Positions 8,189 through 17,888 of a stretch of 64,000 nt of DNA are shown piece after piece. A model generated the notes under the pieces. It worked only from the letters and a program-made list of their open reading frames with translations. It did not search any database and was not told where the DNA came from. Origin of the DNA: Marinobacter litoralis (GTDB taxonomy: Bacteria > Pseudomonadota > Gammaproteobacteria > Pseudomonadales > Oleiphilaceae); contig NZ_QMDL01000002.1 of assembly GCF_003336705.1 (NCBI RefSeq), forward strand, positions 543,262 to 607,261, in the 5' to 3' direction. Position 1 is the first letter of the stretch, and every line of letters starts with the position of its first letter. The translations under genes and the position numbers were made by a program.

Positions 8189-10084
8189 TTAAGCCTTCTC
8201 TACCAACATGCGACCACCCATCTCCATGTGCAGCGCATGGCAGAACCAGTTGCAGTAATACCAGTACACACCGGGCTTACCAGCGGTAAAGGTCACAGAC
8301 GCAGTCTGCTGAGGACTCACCTCCATACTCACACCATGATTCACCATACAAAAACCGTGAGTCACATCCTCGATGGTATCAAGGTTGGTCACATAAACCG
8401 TCACCTCATCCCCGGCCTTAACCTTAAACTCAGTCAACCCGTAAGTCGGTGCAACAGAGGTCATGTAAACACGCACCTTATTGCCATCACGGATCACCTT
8501 GTTATCGGCTTCCAGAGTCACACCATCCTTCTTCGCCTGCTCACGACAGCTGGCAAAGAACGGGTCCTGACGATCGTAAATCTTCTTAGTCTTGATCTGA
8601 TCACGACGAACCAAAATACAGTCGTGCGGCTCAGCGAACGTCGGGCCATCGTGAACCAGCTTCATCTCGTCACCGGAAATATCGATCAACTGATCGTTCT
8701 CCGGATGCAGAGGGCCAACGGGCAAGAAACGGTCTTTCGAGAACTTCGACAAAACCACCAACCACTTACCATCTGCATCGCGAGATTCCGTCAACGACGC
8801 ATGGTTGTGACCAGGCTGGTAATGCACATCCAGCTTCTGGCGAATGTAATTCACCTTCTCGCCGTTGTAGTGCTTGATCGCATCCGCAATGTTCCACTTA
8901 CACACCTGACTGTCGATAAACAGCGTGGTGTACGCGTTGCCACGACCGTCGAAAGTGGTGTGCAGAGGCCCAAGACCTAACTCTGGCTCCGCCACGATGG
9001 TGTCGCGCAGCTCAATCTTGTCGTCAAACAGATCGTCCAGCTTGTCGATCGCAATGATAGAGACAGTCGGCGACAGCTTTCCGTTAGCAATGAAGTACTT
9101 GCCGTCCGGTGAGGTGTTCAAACCGTGCGGGTTCTTGGGCACAGGAATGTAACGGGTGAACTCGGATTTGCCACGACCATCAACAACCGGAACCTTAGAG
9201 TCACCAATTGTCTTGAACTTGCCAGCCTTTACGGCGGCCGCGATGCGCTCGATGTTGAACACAACCACCCAGTCGCGGTCGTTACGCATAGTGCCGGCCA
9301 GGTCTAGTGCGCGCTCTGAGTTGTAGCAAGTAGATGCGGCGTACTTACCGGTGTAGTCGGCATCGGTGTTATCCAGGTTGCCGTCTACCAGCACCTGCCA
9401 GGCTACTTCCATGGTTTCGGCATCAATCGCGCTGAACATGGTGTAGCTGTTTTCCAGGCTGTATTCACTGCCATCGTTAGGCTGTGGAATCACAAATTCG
9501 GCGTTACAGAAAACATAGTTCGTGCGGGGCACTTTCTGCAGACGCAGACCGTGAATCGCCTGAACGTTCGGCACGTGAGTGATCTTGTCTGTCTTCATGA
9601 TGTCCAGACGAATACGTGCGACACGAGTGTTGGCTTTGTCGTTGATGAACAGATATTTACCGTCGTAACGACCATCTTCCATGGAAATGTGCGGGTGGTG
9701 ACAGTCGCCATTCAGGTACTGCTGGTCGCCGCCAAGAATCGCCTTACTTTCGTTGGTAATACCCCAGCCGGTCGCAGAATCTACGTTAAACACCGGGATA
9801 CGCATCAGCTCACGCATGGACGGCACGCCCAAAACACGCACCTCGCCCTGGTGACCACCACTCCAGAAGCCGTAGTACTCATCCAGTTCACCGGGCTCGA
9901 TGTGAATCTTGTTCTTCGCTTCCTGAGCTGCGGCCGCAAACGCTTCCCGGCTCATGATCGATGTGCCAAGGCCGGTTGCACCTGCAACGCCCGCCAAAGC
10001 GGCAGCGCCCATAAAACGACGACGGCTCAGACCGCTTTCAGGAACCTCGGCAGTATCCTTGCTCAGTTCATCTCTTTTCTTCAT
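8189..10084 (-). CDS. nosZ: NosZ, nitrous oxide reductase (clade I, Tat-exported)
   Basis: Periplasmic terminal reductase converting N2O to N2. The 631-residue protein carries a twin-arginine signal (SRRRFMG, about residues 20-26), which is diagnostic of clade I. The beta-propeller has histidine ligands of the CuZ cluster, for example in GDCHHPH, LHTTFDG, GHNHAS and EPHDC. The C-terminal cupredoxin has the CuA motif [12 protein letters not shown] (C-x3-C-x3-H-x2-M). The ATG at 10084 has GGAG nine bases upstream and is preferred to the in-frame ATG at 10099. It follows nosR with a 72-base gap. Third positions of the last ~150 codons lean to G/T near the repeat. Confidence 0.97.
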   Translation of the reverse strand: MKKRDELSKDTAEVPESGLSRRRFMGAAALAGVAGATGLGTSIMSREAFAAAAQEAKNKIHIEPGELDEYYGFWSGGHQGEVRVLGVPSMRELMRIPVFNVDSATGWGITNESKAILGGDQQYLNGDCHHPHISMEDGRYDGKYLFINDKANTRVARIRLDIMKTDKITHVPNVQAIHGLRLQKVPRTNYVFCNAEFVIPQPNDGSEYSLENSYTMFSAIDAETMEVAWQVLVDGNLDNTDADYTGKYAASTCYNSERALDLAGTMRNDRDWVVVFNIERIAAAVKAGKFKTIGDSKVPVVDGRGKSEFTRYIPVPKNPHGLNTSPDGKYFIANGKLSPTVSIIAIDKLDDLFDDKIELRDTIVAEPELGLGPLHTTFDGRGNAYTTLFIDSQVCKWNIADAIKHYNGEKVNYIRQKLDVHYQPGHNHASLTESRDADGKWLVVLSKFSKDRFLPVGPLHPENDQLIDISGDEMKLVHDGPTFAEPHDCILVRRDQIKTKKIYDRQDPFFASCREQAKKDGVTLEADNKVIRDGNKVRVYMTSVAPTYGLTEFKVKAGDEVTVYVTNLDTIEDVTHGFCMVNHGVSMEVSPQQTASVTFTAGKPGVYWYYCNWFCHALHMEMGGRMLVEKA

Positions 10085-10156
10085 AGCGTCCAACTCCATT
10101 ATTGGTATGGCGGTTTGCTTCTCATTCTGTCCGGAACAGCTTGACGGCTCCGGTAC

Positions 10157-12304
10157 TTACTCGTGCACCTGAACAACTGGAATTTCTTCCGGGCGCCCCG
10201 GTGCGTTTCGGCCTCGACGTTTACCACGGCGCTTCACAATCAGCGGTGGGCACTTGTGGTCGTCGAAATAAGTCATCTGGCAATCCAGGCAGTAATGGCA
10301 TTCCATGTAATTGATGTGGCCATCCGGGTGAATCGCCTGAACTTCACACTCGTGGTCGCACAAGCGGCAGGGATTACCACATTCCTTGCGGCGTTTGAGC
10401 CAATCGAACACCCGTAACTTGGTGGGTAGCGCCAGTGCGGCACCCAGTGGGCACAGGTAGCGGCAATAAACTTTGCGAGTGAAGATGTTCACGATCAGCA
10501 ACAGCACTGCGTAGGTCACGAACGGCCAGCTGCGGTCAAAACGCAAGGTAATCGCGGTTTTGAACGGCTCTACCTCAGCCATTTGCTCCGCCGTGCCTAA
10601 AGATTCGAGCGACACCCCGAACAACACCAACAGGATGATGTATTTGATGGCCCACATGCGCTCATGCCAGGCAAAAGGCACGGTGTACTGAGGCACTTTC
10701 AGCTTGCGGGCGATTTCATTAATCAACTCCTGCAGAGCTCCGAATGGGCACAGCCAGCCGCAGTACACGGCTCGCCCCCAAAGCAACACGATGCCCGCCA
10801 CCACCGACCAGAGCACAAACAGCATCGGGTCGATCAGGAAGGTTTCCCAGGTGAACCCGGAGATCAGACTGTTCACGAAGGTCAGCACGTTCACGATGGA
10901 CAGCTGACCCAGCGCGTACCAGCCAATAAAGAACAAGGTGTAGGTCAGGAACGCGTGACGAATCCAGCGCATAACCTTCGGCTTTTTCACTAGCCAATCC
11001 TGGAAGAAAAGGATGAACAGCAGCACGCCAATGCCTAGGGCCAAAAAGATGATCTGAAACTCTTTCTGGTACCACACCTGAACCCACAACGGCTGTTCTT
11101 CCAACCACTCTTCCTCGGACAACTCCACCTCGGCGCGGGTGTAATATTGCTCAGGCAACTGGTATTCCAGCGGCACCACCGCGAACTCGCTGTCGAGGGG
11201 GCCGGTTTGGCGTTTGATGGTCAGTTCCAATGACCAAGGCGTACCGGGGTCGAAGTTGTACTGCTGGCGAATGATGTAGATGGCCATTTCCGGCAAGCGC
11301 GGCATGCCTTCAAGATAGACATCGCTCAAACGGTGATAGTCGAGGTCACGGAAGTTAAAGGTGTCGCCAAACTGGCGGATCTGAACCCGGTCAAAAATAC
11401 CGCCGCGCACATAGCCTGAGCCCCGGAAGGAATAGATGCCTTTGGCCATAACGGCAATCGCATGTTCGCCGTCGTTCAATTCGGACATCAGCCACTTGTA
11501 CTGGCTGTCACCCAGCAGATTTCGGCCAATGGTGGGTGCATCCAGATAAGCGGCATACAGATCAATAAAGGTTTCATCGCGCTGTTCTGGGGCTGCTGTC
11601 TCTATGCCCTCGGCCGGGCCACCCTTGAATGCATCGTCCACCATACCCCGGGTCAGGTGCATCCGGCGGATCGAGCCATCTCCGGTGAGTTGTTCCCAGT
11701 TTTTTTCTTCAAACGTGCTCTGATCAACCTCGGCCAGTGGCGGCCGTTTGCTCCCGGCAGTGACTTCAACCAGTCCCAGTTCACCGCCCACCCGGTGGGC
11801 GGTTTTCATGATGACTTCGTTGATGACCATCACCGTTACCGTTGCACCGGACAAACCATCCACTGCCACCCGGCGCTCCGACGATTTACCGCCCACGGTG
11901 ACACGCTGGTCTGCTTTAAGACCGGTGTACTGATCGGTAAAGGCGTGCATTTTGGCTTCGGGAATACCGATCAGAAGAATCGGTTCGTCGTGGTGGATAA
12001 CACGGGCACCGGTGATCTCGCCCTCCGCATCAAGCACCACCATGGCATTCAGGGGTTTTCCGGAATAAGCGGGGGTTTGTACAAAATCCAGGGTCTGATA
12101 GGCATAACCGACCAACTCTTCGCCAGCGTAGAGTTCCTGGATAGCACGATTCGATTCACGCGGCTGAACATCCGTGACTTCAGGCATCGCTTTCTGGATA
12201 ACCTGACGACCGGAAACGGGCTCATAGTCTTTCAGAGGCATCGCCATCACCGCTGATGACACCATCATCAGCAGAGCAAAACAAATACGTAATGCGGTAA
12301 CCAC
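10157..12304 (-). CDS. nosR: NosR, membrane FMN and Fe-S electron donor protein to NosZ
   Basis: A 715-residue polytopic protein needed for nos expression and electron flow to N2O reductase. After a signal peptide comes a periplasmic FMN-binding domain with the covalent flavin motif SGATVT (about residue 155). About six membrane helices (about 410-640) carry two CxxxCP motifs, CGWLCPFG and CRYLCPLG. The C terminus is a cytoplasmic two-[4Fe-4S] ferredoxin domain (CGNPCRLCDHEC and CHYCLDC). First gene of the nos cluster, preceded by a Dnr-type box. Confidence 0.96.
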   Translation of the reverse strand: MVTALRICFALLMMVSSAVMAMPLKDYEPVSGRQVIQKAMPEVTDVQPRESNRAIQELYAGEELVGYAYQTLDFVQTPAYSGKPLNAMVVLDAEGEITGARVIHHDEPILLIGIPEAKMHAFTDQYTGLKADQRVTVGGKSSERRVAVDGLSGATVTVMVINEVIMKTAHRVGGELGLVEVTAGSKRPPLAEVDQSTFEEKNWEQLTGDGSIRRMHLTRGMVDDAFKGGPAEGIETAAPEQRDETFIDLYAAYLDAPTIGRNLLGDSQYKWLMSELNDGEHAIAVMAKGIYSFRGSGYVRGGIFDRVQIRQFGDTFNFRDLDYHRLSDVYLEGMPRLPEMAIYIIRQQYNFDPGTPWSLELTIKRQTGPLDSEFAVVPLEYQLPEQYYTRAEVELSEEEWLEEQPLWVQVWYQKEFQIIFLALGIGVLLFILFFQDWLVKKPKVMRWIRHAFLTYTLFFIGWYALGQLSIVNVLTFVNSLISGFTWETFLIDPMLFVLWSVVAGIVLLWGRAVYCGWLCPFGALQELINEIARKLKVPQYTVPFAWHERMWAIKYIILLVLFGVSLESLGTAEQMAEVEPFKTAITLRFDRSWPFVTYAVLLLIVNIFTRKVYCRYLCPLGAALALPTKLRVFDWLKRRKECGNPCRLCDHECEVQAIHPDGHINYMECHYCLDCQMTYFDDHKCPPLIVKRRGKRRGRNAPGRPEEIPVVQVHE

Positions 12305-12350
12305 TTAAACCCCCAAACTCTCAACGAATACAACACAGGGTGGATCAATA

Positions 12351-12364
12351 ATGAGATAAATCAA
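12351..12364 (-). promoter_or_regulatory. Candidate Dnr/Anr box upstream of nosR
   Basis: Read on the minus strand, TTGATTTATCTCAT matches TTGAT-N4-ATCAA with two mismatches in the second half. It is centred 53 bases upstream of the nosR start, suiting a class II activation position with a TATTCG -10 at 12325-12330. A NarL-like heptamer TACCTCT lies beside it at 12366-12372 on the plus strand. Confidence 0.6.
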
Positions 12365-12426
12365 ATACCTCTATTTGAATAGCTCTAGAGGAGTGAGCCA
12401 CCTGAAATCGCCAGAATTTCAAGGCA

Positions 12427-13176
12427 TTAATGGCTGATTTCGATCAAACGCTGCGGGTCAGCGATGTACAGCCGACTGCGGTTTACCCGCACCAGTCCAC
12501 TGGACTTCAAATCCGACAAAATACGAGAGAAGGTTTCAGGCTGCATGGCAAGGCGCGACGCCACCAGACACTTTGGCAACGGCAGCTCAACCTCTCCGCC
12601 CTTTGAAATACCCTCAGGAAGCAGATCAATGAGGTAACGAATCAACCGCTCCCGCGCGCTCTGTACAGTCATGATTTCAAGGTCATGAAAACGAGTAACC
12701 GCTCGCATGGCGAAATGACGCAATGCGGCTTGCGCATAGGCAGGTTTTGCATCCAAAAGTGCTTTGTAAGCCGAGACCGGAATCATCAGGACATCACTGG
12801 ACTTAAGGGCTTCGGCATAACAGGCGTATTCCGCCGGATCTGCGTAAATCATGGTTTCCGCAAAGCAGTCTCCCGGCGCAATGCTATCCAACGTGCGATC
12901 CACGCCTGATGAGTCAAGGCGATATAAACGAAGGCGGCCCGAGATCACGAAAAAGAAGTGGTGGGCCGGCATACCCTGGCGGTACAAAAGCTGATGATGT
13001 CCCAAGCGAATACGGCGTGACTGCTGAATGAGGGAATCCACATCTTCCGGCTGCATTAACCGGAACAACGTATGGGCACGCAGAGTCTGCATGCTCTGTT
13101 CCGCACTTATAGAATTGTTTACAGCAACCAATACCGGCTTTTTTGTTCGATTAACCGCGGCTTGCGTTATCACCAT
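12427..13176 (-). CDS. dnr: Dnr, Crp/Fnr-family NO-responsive activator of denitrification
   Basis: A 249-residue regulator with an N-terminal cyclic-nucleotide-like beta-barrel (HHFFFVISGRLRLYR), dimer helix, and C-terminal Crp-type HTH. The recognition helix PETFSRIL keeps the E-x2-S-R pattern that reads TTGAT half-sites. It lacks the N-terminal cysteine cluster of Fnr/Anr, as expected for heme-binding Dnr proteins. The start at 13176 has AGAGGA seven bases upstream; an ATG at 13197 lies inside the tandem repeat. It sits between nosR and narK. Confidence 0.88.
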   Translation of the reverse strand: MVITQAAVNRTKKPVLVAVNNSISAEQSMQTLRAHTLFRLMQPEDVDSLIQQSRRIRLGHHQLLYRQGMPAHHFFFVISGRLRLYRLDSSGVDRTLDSIAPGDCFAETMIYADPAEYACYAEALKSSDVLMIPVSAYKALLDAKPAYAQAALRHFAMRAVTRFHDLEIMTVQSARERLIRYLIDLLPEGISKGGEVELPLPKCLVASRLAMQPETFSRILSDLKSSGLVRVNRSRLYIADPQRLIEISH

Positions 13177-13193
13177 GGACTCGTCCTCTGGGC

Positions 13194-13240
13194 GCATTCA
13201 TGCATTCATGCATTCATGCATTCATGCATTCATGCATTCA
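13194..13240. repeat. 8-bp tandem repeat in the dnr leader
   Basis: Five perfect consecutive copies of TGCATTCA plus a seven-base partial copy, directly upstream of the dnr start and touching an alternative ATG at 13197. The unit is not a multiple of three. In the reading frame of 13197 the repeat places a TGA directly before the ATG. Such short repeats tend to change copy number by slippage. Confidence 0.97.
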
Positions 13241-13322
13241 AAATCTTGTTTTAGATGTTAGGAGCATGCCAACCGAAATGCGCTCCCTCTATGGGGGTAG
13301 TTCTGAGCATCCTTGCGGGTAT

Positions 13323-13336
13323 TTGACTTAACTCAA
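13323..13336. promoter_or_regulatory. Candidate Fnr/Dnr-type box upstream of dnr
   Basis: TTGACTTAACTCAA is a perfect 14-bp palindrome with the TTGA-N6-TCAA core. It lies about 150 bases upstream of dnr and overlaps the stop codon of the transporter gene, so it may be coincidental. If functional it would suggest autoregulation or Anr control of dnr. Confidence 0.4.
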
Positions 13337-14580
13337 TAGTTTGCAAAGCGACGTAGATTCTTGACGAGCAGGATCAAGCTGGCACTTAACAGCAGCAGCA
13401 GGATCATGAACACAGCCCCCGGCATACCTAACCATTGATAAATAGCAGAAAACACAACGAGTAAGATGAAGGCCACCGAGCAGGCGGCTACCAGCAAAAA
13501 CCCGGCGAACAAGGCCGCTTGATCCCGATTCGCAAGGATGACCTTTCGCTGAAGACCTCCCATGGCACAGCCCATGGCAACACCCAACGTGACCACCATC
13601 AGGCTCTCCATCACAAGCGGTAGCGCGAAGTGCATAGCTACAACACCGTCGGCACCTGCAACGAACAATGTGGTGGATGGCAAAGAAAGGCCGGCAAGCG
13701 CTAATAAGCAGAGGGTCAATGATCGTGTGACGACTTTCACACTACCGAAAATATCCGACAAACCGCCCCCGGCGATTTGAGCCAACGCTCCCGGAACCAC
13801 GAACCACTGAGCCAAACCGGCACCGGCCCCCAGATCCAAACGAAACTGCGCGGATAGAAAGTCCGGCAACCACAGCGCTAGAGAGAAAAAACTACCGGCC
13901 ACCACGCCAAAATAAAGGCAGAACCACAACGCCTGCCCTTGGCGAATGATCAGCAACAAGTGCTGCATCGGGGGGATTTGAACCGATTCCTGGCTATCCG
14001 GTTCGTTATCGGTAACCAGCACTAACAGGGTGGTCACTAACAGCAAAACAACAAGGTAAACCAACGGAACACCTTGCCAGGTGTAGGCATAATGAAACAA
14101 AGGAACGAGATAATAGCTGAGCCCTGCGCCCGTCACTCCGGCCCCGAACAGACCCAACACGAATCCCATATGCTTCGTCTGGCAATGACTGGTCACAAAC
14201 TGCAGGCCCGCACTGTAGAAGCCCCCAGCCAGGCCGAGCCCGCTGGCGACAACCAAGTAACTGATAAAATTACTGGCGACCAGAAACAGCACCATGCACA
14301 ACGCAAGACCAGTGAGACACCAGAGCATTACAGCCCGGGCACCATACCGCTGGGCAGCTAAACCGGCCGGTATTGCCAACAAAGCACCTGATGCCATAGG
14401 TGCCGCCAACAAAATTCCAAATTGCACGCTGTTTAAAGCCAGCTCTGCCCTTAAGTGGACACCCACCACCGCAAACAGGGTCCAACACCCCGCGGCGACA
14501 ATAAAACCGGTCACCGCCAATGGCAGAATGATGGCGAGCGAGGCGCGCTTTTCTTCGTCCCTTTCTTGTTGTTCAAGCAT
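13333..14580 (-). CDS. narK: NarK-family nitrate/nitrite MFS transporter
   Basis: A 415-residue major facilitator with about twelve membrane spans. The nitrate-signature region of TM5 reads GFVLGLFGAGVTGAGLSYY, close to the NarK/NasA nitrate signature, and an MFS loop motif (AQRYGARA) follows TM2. Nitrate uptake or nitrate/nitrite exchange is expected. It is divergent from narXL, with which it shares a 189-base control region holding an Fnr-type box flanked by NarL-like heptamers, as for narK in enteric bacteria. Assignment to NarK1 or NarK2 type is not possible from sequence alone. Confidence 0.8.
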   Translation of the reverse strand: MLEQQERDEEKRASLAIILPLAVTGFIVAAGCWTLFAVVGVHLRAELALNSVQFGILLAAPMASGALLAIPAGLAAQRYGARAVMLWCLTGLALCMVLFLVASNFISYLVVASGLGLAGGFYSAGLQFVTSHCQTKHMGFVLGLFGAGVTGAGLSYYLVPLFHYAYTWQGVPLVYLVVLLLVTTLLVLVTDNEPDSQESVQIPPMQHLLLIIRQGQALWFCLYFGVVAGSFFSLALWLPDFLSAQFRLDLGAGAGLAQWFVVPGALAQIAGGGLSDIFGSVKVVTRSLTLCLLALAGLSLPSTTLFVAGADGVVAMHFALPLVMESLMVVTLGVAMGCAMGGLQRKVILANRDQAALFAGFLLVAACSVAFILLVVFSAIYQWLGMPGAVFMILLLLLSASLILLVKNLRRFANY

Positions 14581-14662
14581 GTGGCGACCCTTTTCTATGC
14601 CATTCGCTAGTTTCAGCTTTTTGCAGTTTTTGGGTCAAAGGCTATGATGGGATACAGCCTCC

Positions 14663-14691
14663 TGAGGTAATTGACTATCCTCAAAGAGGTA
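14663..14691. promoter_or_regulatory. narK-narX control region: Fnr/Dnr box flanked by NarL heptamers
   Basis: TTGACTATCCTCAA (14671-14684) has the TTGA-N6-TCAA core. It is bracketed by TGAGGTA (14663-14669) and AGAGGTA (14685-14691). Read on the minus strand these are TACCTCA and TACCTCT, the second a perfect TACYYMT NarL heptamer. The box is centred about 97 bases upstream of narK and 92 upstream of narX. Confidence 0.6.
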
Positions 14692-14769
14692 TCGGGAATC
14701 CGATTTTAGAGTCATACTCTTAAGACGCTTAAGCATCTTCAAGATACAACACGGCCCCCGTTTTTAATC

Positions 14770-16623
14770 ATGGTAAAAAGCCCCTTAGTAAACCGGATTA
14801 GTCTGGCAGTCAGCGCTATTGTCTTGACCTCCATCGTCAGCATGTCCGCGACGCTCGCCATATCGAAAAGTATTGAGGGCAGCGCAACCGCCATCAACGC
14901 CGCCGGGGCGCTGCGCATGGGAGCCAATCAGCTGCTGACCCGGAAGGGCGTTTTGCCGGCACGGCCTGAAACGTCACAAGGTATCGATCTCTATAGCGCC
15001 TATGAAAACCAACTCTCGACTGCAGCCATCACTTCATTAATACCCGGCGGCAGTGAGCACCCTTTGGCACAGCAACACCGCCTTATTATCAATCTTTGGA
15101 AAAACAACCTGCGGCCAATGATGGAATCTCGTCCACAAGGCACGCAGATAACCGCGCCGATGATTGCCGAGGTGGACCGCTTTACCGAAGAAGTCAATAA
15201 ACTGGTGCTAATGCTTGAAGAGCGAACCGAGGCCCGAATAGACCTTTTACATCTAATACAGATCATAAGCCTGATATTTTCAGTGCTTATCGTGGTCGCT
15301 TTGTTTCTCGATCTCAAAAACCGGGTATTACGCCCGCTCAGAAAACTGGTCAGTATTGCCAGCGCTGTTGGCGAACAAGATTTTACCCAGCGAGCCAACC
15401 TGAAGGGCTCCGATGAACTGGCACAACTTGGCCACGCCTTTGACCAAATGACCGGCGAGCTCGCGCTGACCTACCAAGAACTGGAAGACCGGGCTCGGGA
15501 AAAAACCGAAGAGCTGGAAATCAGCCACACGGCGCTGCAGGTGATGCACGCCACAAGCCGCAGTCTGTTTGCCAACCACGATCTGTGCAGCGGCGCGATT
15601 CCTATGCTGCAGGAACTTGAAAAAATCCTGCGCATCGGCCCGATCAAACTGTACCTGCACGACAAAGAAACCGACGAACCCGTGGAAGCGGTAACAACCG
15701 CCAGCCAGAAACGCCCTTTCTATTGCCGCGACCACCACTGCAATGCTTGCTTGGTTACCCCCGAAGCTTATGACGAACTGCCCGCCCAGGATAACGATGG
15801 GCGAAGATTGCTTTTACCCATCCGCATACCCGGCCAGATTCTTGGCACTTTGGAGGTATGGTATCCGGCCGACAAGGGTTTACCCGCCACATCCAGACGA
15901 CTGCTGGAAACTCTGACCGATCAACTGGCAACGGCCATTTTTCTGGAGAAGCAAATCACCGAAGAGCAACAGCAAACTCTGGCGGAAGAGCGCACCGTGA
16001 TCGCCAGGGAGTTGCACGATTCTCTGGCTCAATCGCTGTCTTACCTCAAAATGCAGGTGACCCGACTGCGCCGGCTTGAAATACCCGGCGAACACCAAGC
16101 CGCCCACGAAGACATCCTGAATGAATTCAGCACAGGCCTGAACAGTGCCTACCGCCAATTGCGTGAACTGCTGGCCACTTTCCGGCTCAAACTGGACACG
16201 CCTGATCTTGCCAGCGCACTGAACAAGACCATTGATGAATTTTCCGAGCGCTTGGACAAGCCAGTGCAATTTGAATTTAACCTTCCGCCACAGACACTCT
16301 CTCCGAACGAAGAAATTCATACGTTGCAGATTATTCGGGAGGGACTCGCTAATGCCGTTAAACATGCCGACGCAACCGACATTTCAGTACACGTAACCTT
16401 CGAATCTCCGGAGGTTCGGGCTTGCATCAGAGATAACGGAAACGGATTGCCTGACGATACTCAGCCTATTAATCACTATGGCCTTATCATCATGGCTGAC
16501 CGAGCCCGCACCCTCGGCGGCGAACTCAAGGTACAGAATCGCGCCACCGGTGGCGTTGAAGTTTCCTTAACATTTATTCCGAAAAGTCGTAGCCTCATCC
16601 CGAGCCAAACAAGCTACGCCTGA
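14770..16623 (+). CDS. narX: NarX, nitrate/nitrite sensor histidine kinase
   Basis: A 617-residue kinase of the HPK7 class. TM1 is followed by the periplasmic P-box ([15 protein letters not shown], about residues 39-53) that binds nitrate. TM2 lies at about 157-180, then a HAMP linker and a GAF-like central module with the NarX cysteine cluster (CRDHHCNAC). The H-box is [16 protein letters not shown] with phospho-acceptor His416, and the HATPase domain contains DNGNGLP. It phosphorylates NarL, whose gene follows 17 bases downstream. Divergent from narK. Confidence 0.94.
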   Translation: MVKSPLVNRISLAVSAIVLTSIVSMSATLAISKSIEGSATAINAAGALRMGANQLLTRKGVLPARPETSQGIDLYSAYENQLSTAAITSLIPGGSEHPLAQQHRLIINLWKNNLRPMMESRPQGTQITAPMIAEVDRFTEEVNKLVLMLEERTEARIDLLHLIQIISLIFSVLIVVALFLDLKNRVLRPLRKLVSIASAVGEQDFTQRANLKGSDELAQLGHAFDQMTGELALTYQELEDRAREKTEELEISHTALQVMHATSRSLFANHDLCSGAIPMLQELEKILRIGPIKLYLHDKETDEPVEAVTTASQKRPFYCRDHHCNACLVTPEAYDELPAQDNDGRRLLLPIRIPGQILGTLEVWYPADKGLPATSRRLLETLTDQLATAIFLEKQITEEQQQTLAEERTVIARELHDSLAQSLSYLKMQVTRLRRLEIPGEHQAAHEDILNEFSTGLNSAYRQLRELLATFRLKLDTPDLASALNKTIDEFSERLDKPVQFEFNLPPQTLSPNEEIHTLQIIREGLANAVKHADATDISVHVTFESPEVRACIRDNGNGLPDDTQPINHYGLIIMADRARTLGGELKVQNRATGGVEVSLTFIPKSRSLIPSQTSYA

Positions 16624-16640
16624 AACCAGACAGACTTTCA

Positions 16641-17312
16641 ATGAGACCCTCTATGGCTGAAACACCTGCAAGCATTCTTTTGATTGATGATCACCCGCTG
16701 TTACGCCGGGGCATCAAACAGTTAATCGAGCTGGAACCCGACATGAACGTAGCCGGTGAAGCCAACAGCGGCGCTGAAGGCATTGAGCTGGCCTTGAAAC
16801 TGGAGCCGGATCTGATCCTTATGGATCTGAACATGCCGGAAATGGATGGCATTGAGGCTCTGAGAAAACTGCGTGAACACAACATCAGTTCCCGCATCAT
16901 CATGTTTACCGTATCGGATCAGGAAGACGACGTGGTGGCCGCTTTACGTGCCGGTGCCGACGGCTACTTGCTGAAAGACATGGAACCCGAAGATATGATC
17001 GCCCAACTGCACCAGGCAGCGGTAGGCAAACTGGTGATCAGTGATCGTCTGACCACCCTGCTTGCAGAAGCGTTGCGCTCCAACAAGCCCCAAAAGTCAT
17101 CGCGGCCTGACTACGACAGCCTGACACCCCGCGAAAAAGACATCCTTAAGCTAATCGCTGAAGGCCTGTCGAACAAAATGATTGGCCGCAAATTGGACAT
17201 CAGCGACGGCACCGTAAAAGTGCACGTGAAACACCTACTGAAGAAACTGAACCTGCGGTCTCGCGTGGAAGTTGCCGTGTGGGCTGTCGAAGAAGGTTTG
17301 CACCGGGGCTGA
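16641..17312 (+). CDS. narL: NarL, nitrate/nitrite response regulator
   Basis: A 223-residue NarL/FixJ regulator. The receiver domain has LLIDDHP, phospho-acceptor Asp62 in [11 protein letters not shown] and switch lysine in LLKDMEPED. The C-terminal LuxR-type HTH is [21 protein letters not shown]...[12 protein letters not shown]. It is close to E. coli NarL throughout. An alternative start is the ATG at 16653. It is expected to bind TACYYMT heptamers; 7-2-7 sites are visible upstream of norC and between nirC and nirS. Confidence 0.95.
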   Translation: MRPSMAETPASILLIDDHPLLRRGIKQLIELEPDMNVAGEANSGAEGIELALKLEPDLILMDLNMPEMDGIEALRKLREHNISSRIIMFTVSDQEDDVVAALRAGADGYLLKDMEPEDMIAQLHQAAVGKLVISDRLTTLLAEALRSNKPQKSSRPDYDSLTPREKDILKLIAEGLSNKMIGRKLDISDGTVKVHVKHLLKKLNLRSRVEVAVWAVEEGLHRG

Positions 17313-17381
17313 GCTATATCAAATCGCTCGGGCACGCGTTCGGATATCCTGCGCCGGTCAAATCTACCGTTGGAGTTCGAC

Positions 17382-17888
17382 ATGCGCCTGAGCCTGCCCC
17401 GATTCCCTACCCCTTCAAGTTTACCGCCACTCCCGGCGCGTGACTTGGTCGCGTTACTTCAGGAATATCTGCCGTCTCCCAGCCCCCTGCTCGGGGCCGT
17501 CGACAATGCTATTCCAGTGCCAATCAAACAACTGGTTGCTGAAGCGCCTCTGAACCGGCTGTTTGCTGACGCAATAAAAGAGGGAGAATTTGATGAGTTT
17601 GAAGGCCGACGAATTCGCCTTGAAATAAACGGAGGCCAACCTGGCATCACGCTTGGTTTCTGGGCAGGCCGGCTCCGTGTCATCGAAGGTAAAGGTGAAG
17701 CGACCATTCGAGGGTCGCTTGCAGCGTTTAAAACCTTGGCGGAGCGCAAACAGGATCCAGACCAACTGTTCTTCCAGCGCCGGTTGGTGATTGAGGGAGA
17801 CACCGAGCTGGGCCTGGCGCTGAAAAACCTGCTCGACAGCCTGGAGTGGAACCTGCAGCTGCGGGAGTTTTTGTTCCGAACACGCTAA
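17382..17888 (+). CDS. ubiT: UbiT, SCP2-domain lipid carrier for O2-independent ubiquinone synthesis
   Basis: A 168-residue protein with an SCP2 sterol-carrier fold: FEGRRIRLEINGGQPG, then IRGSLAAFKTLAERKQDPDQLFFQRRLVIEGDTELGLALKNLLD. This is the pattern of UbiT (YhbT). UbiT presents hydrophobic ubiquinone precursors during anaerobic synthesis with UbiU and UbiV, encoded 2.3 kb away. The ATG at 17382 follows TTGGAG. Its stop overlaps that of the convergent lldD gene by four bases. Confidence 0.9.
   Translation: MRLSLPRFPTPSSLPPLPARDLVALLQEYLPSPSPLLGAVDNAIPVPIKQLVAEAPLNRLFADAIKEGEFDEFEGRRIRLEINGGQPGITLGFWAGRLRVIEGKGEATIRGSLAAFKTLAERKQDPDQLFFQRRLVIEGDTELGLALKNLLDSLEWNLQLREFLFRTR

Noticed and set aside
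7872..8192. Open frame of about 106 codons on the plus strand across the nosZ-nosD gap
   Set aside because: It runs entirely through the hairpin repeat and the end of nosZ; similar peptides come from the other repeat copies, so it reflects repeat sequence rather than a protein.
11462..12256. 264-codon open frame antisense to nosR
   Set aside because: Shadow frame in a GC-rich gene; nosR covers it fully with family motifs.
13194..13240. Possible CRISPR array
   Set aside because: The eight-base units are directly tandem with no spacers, and no cas genes are present.
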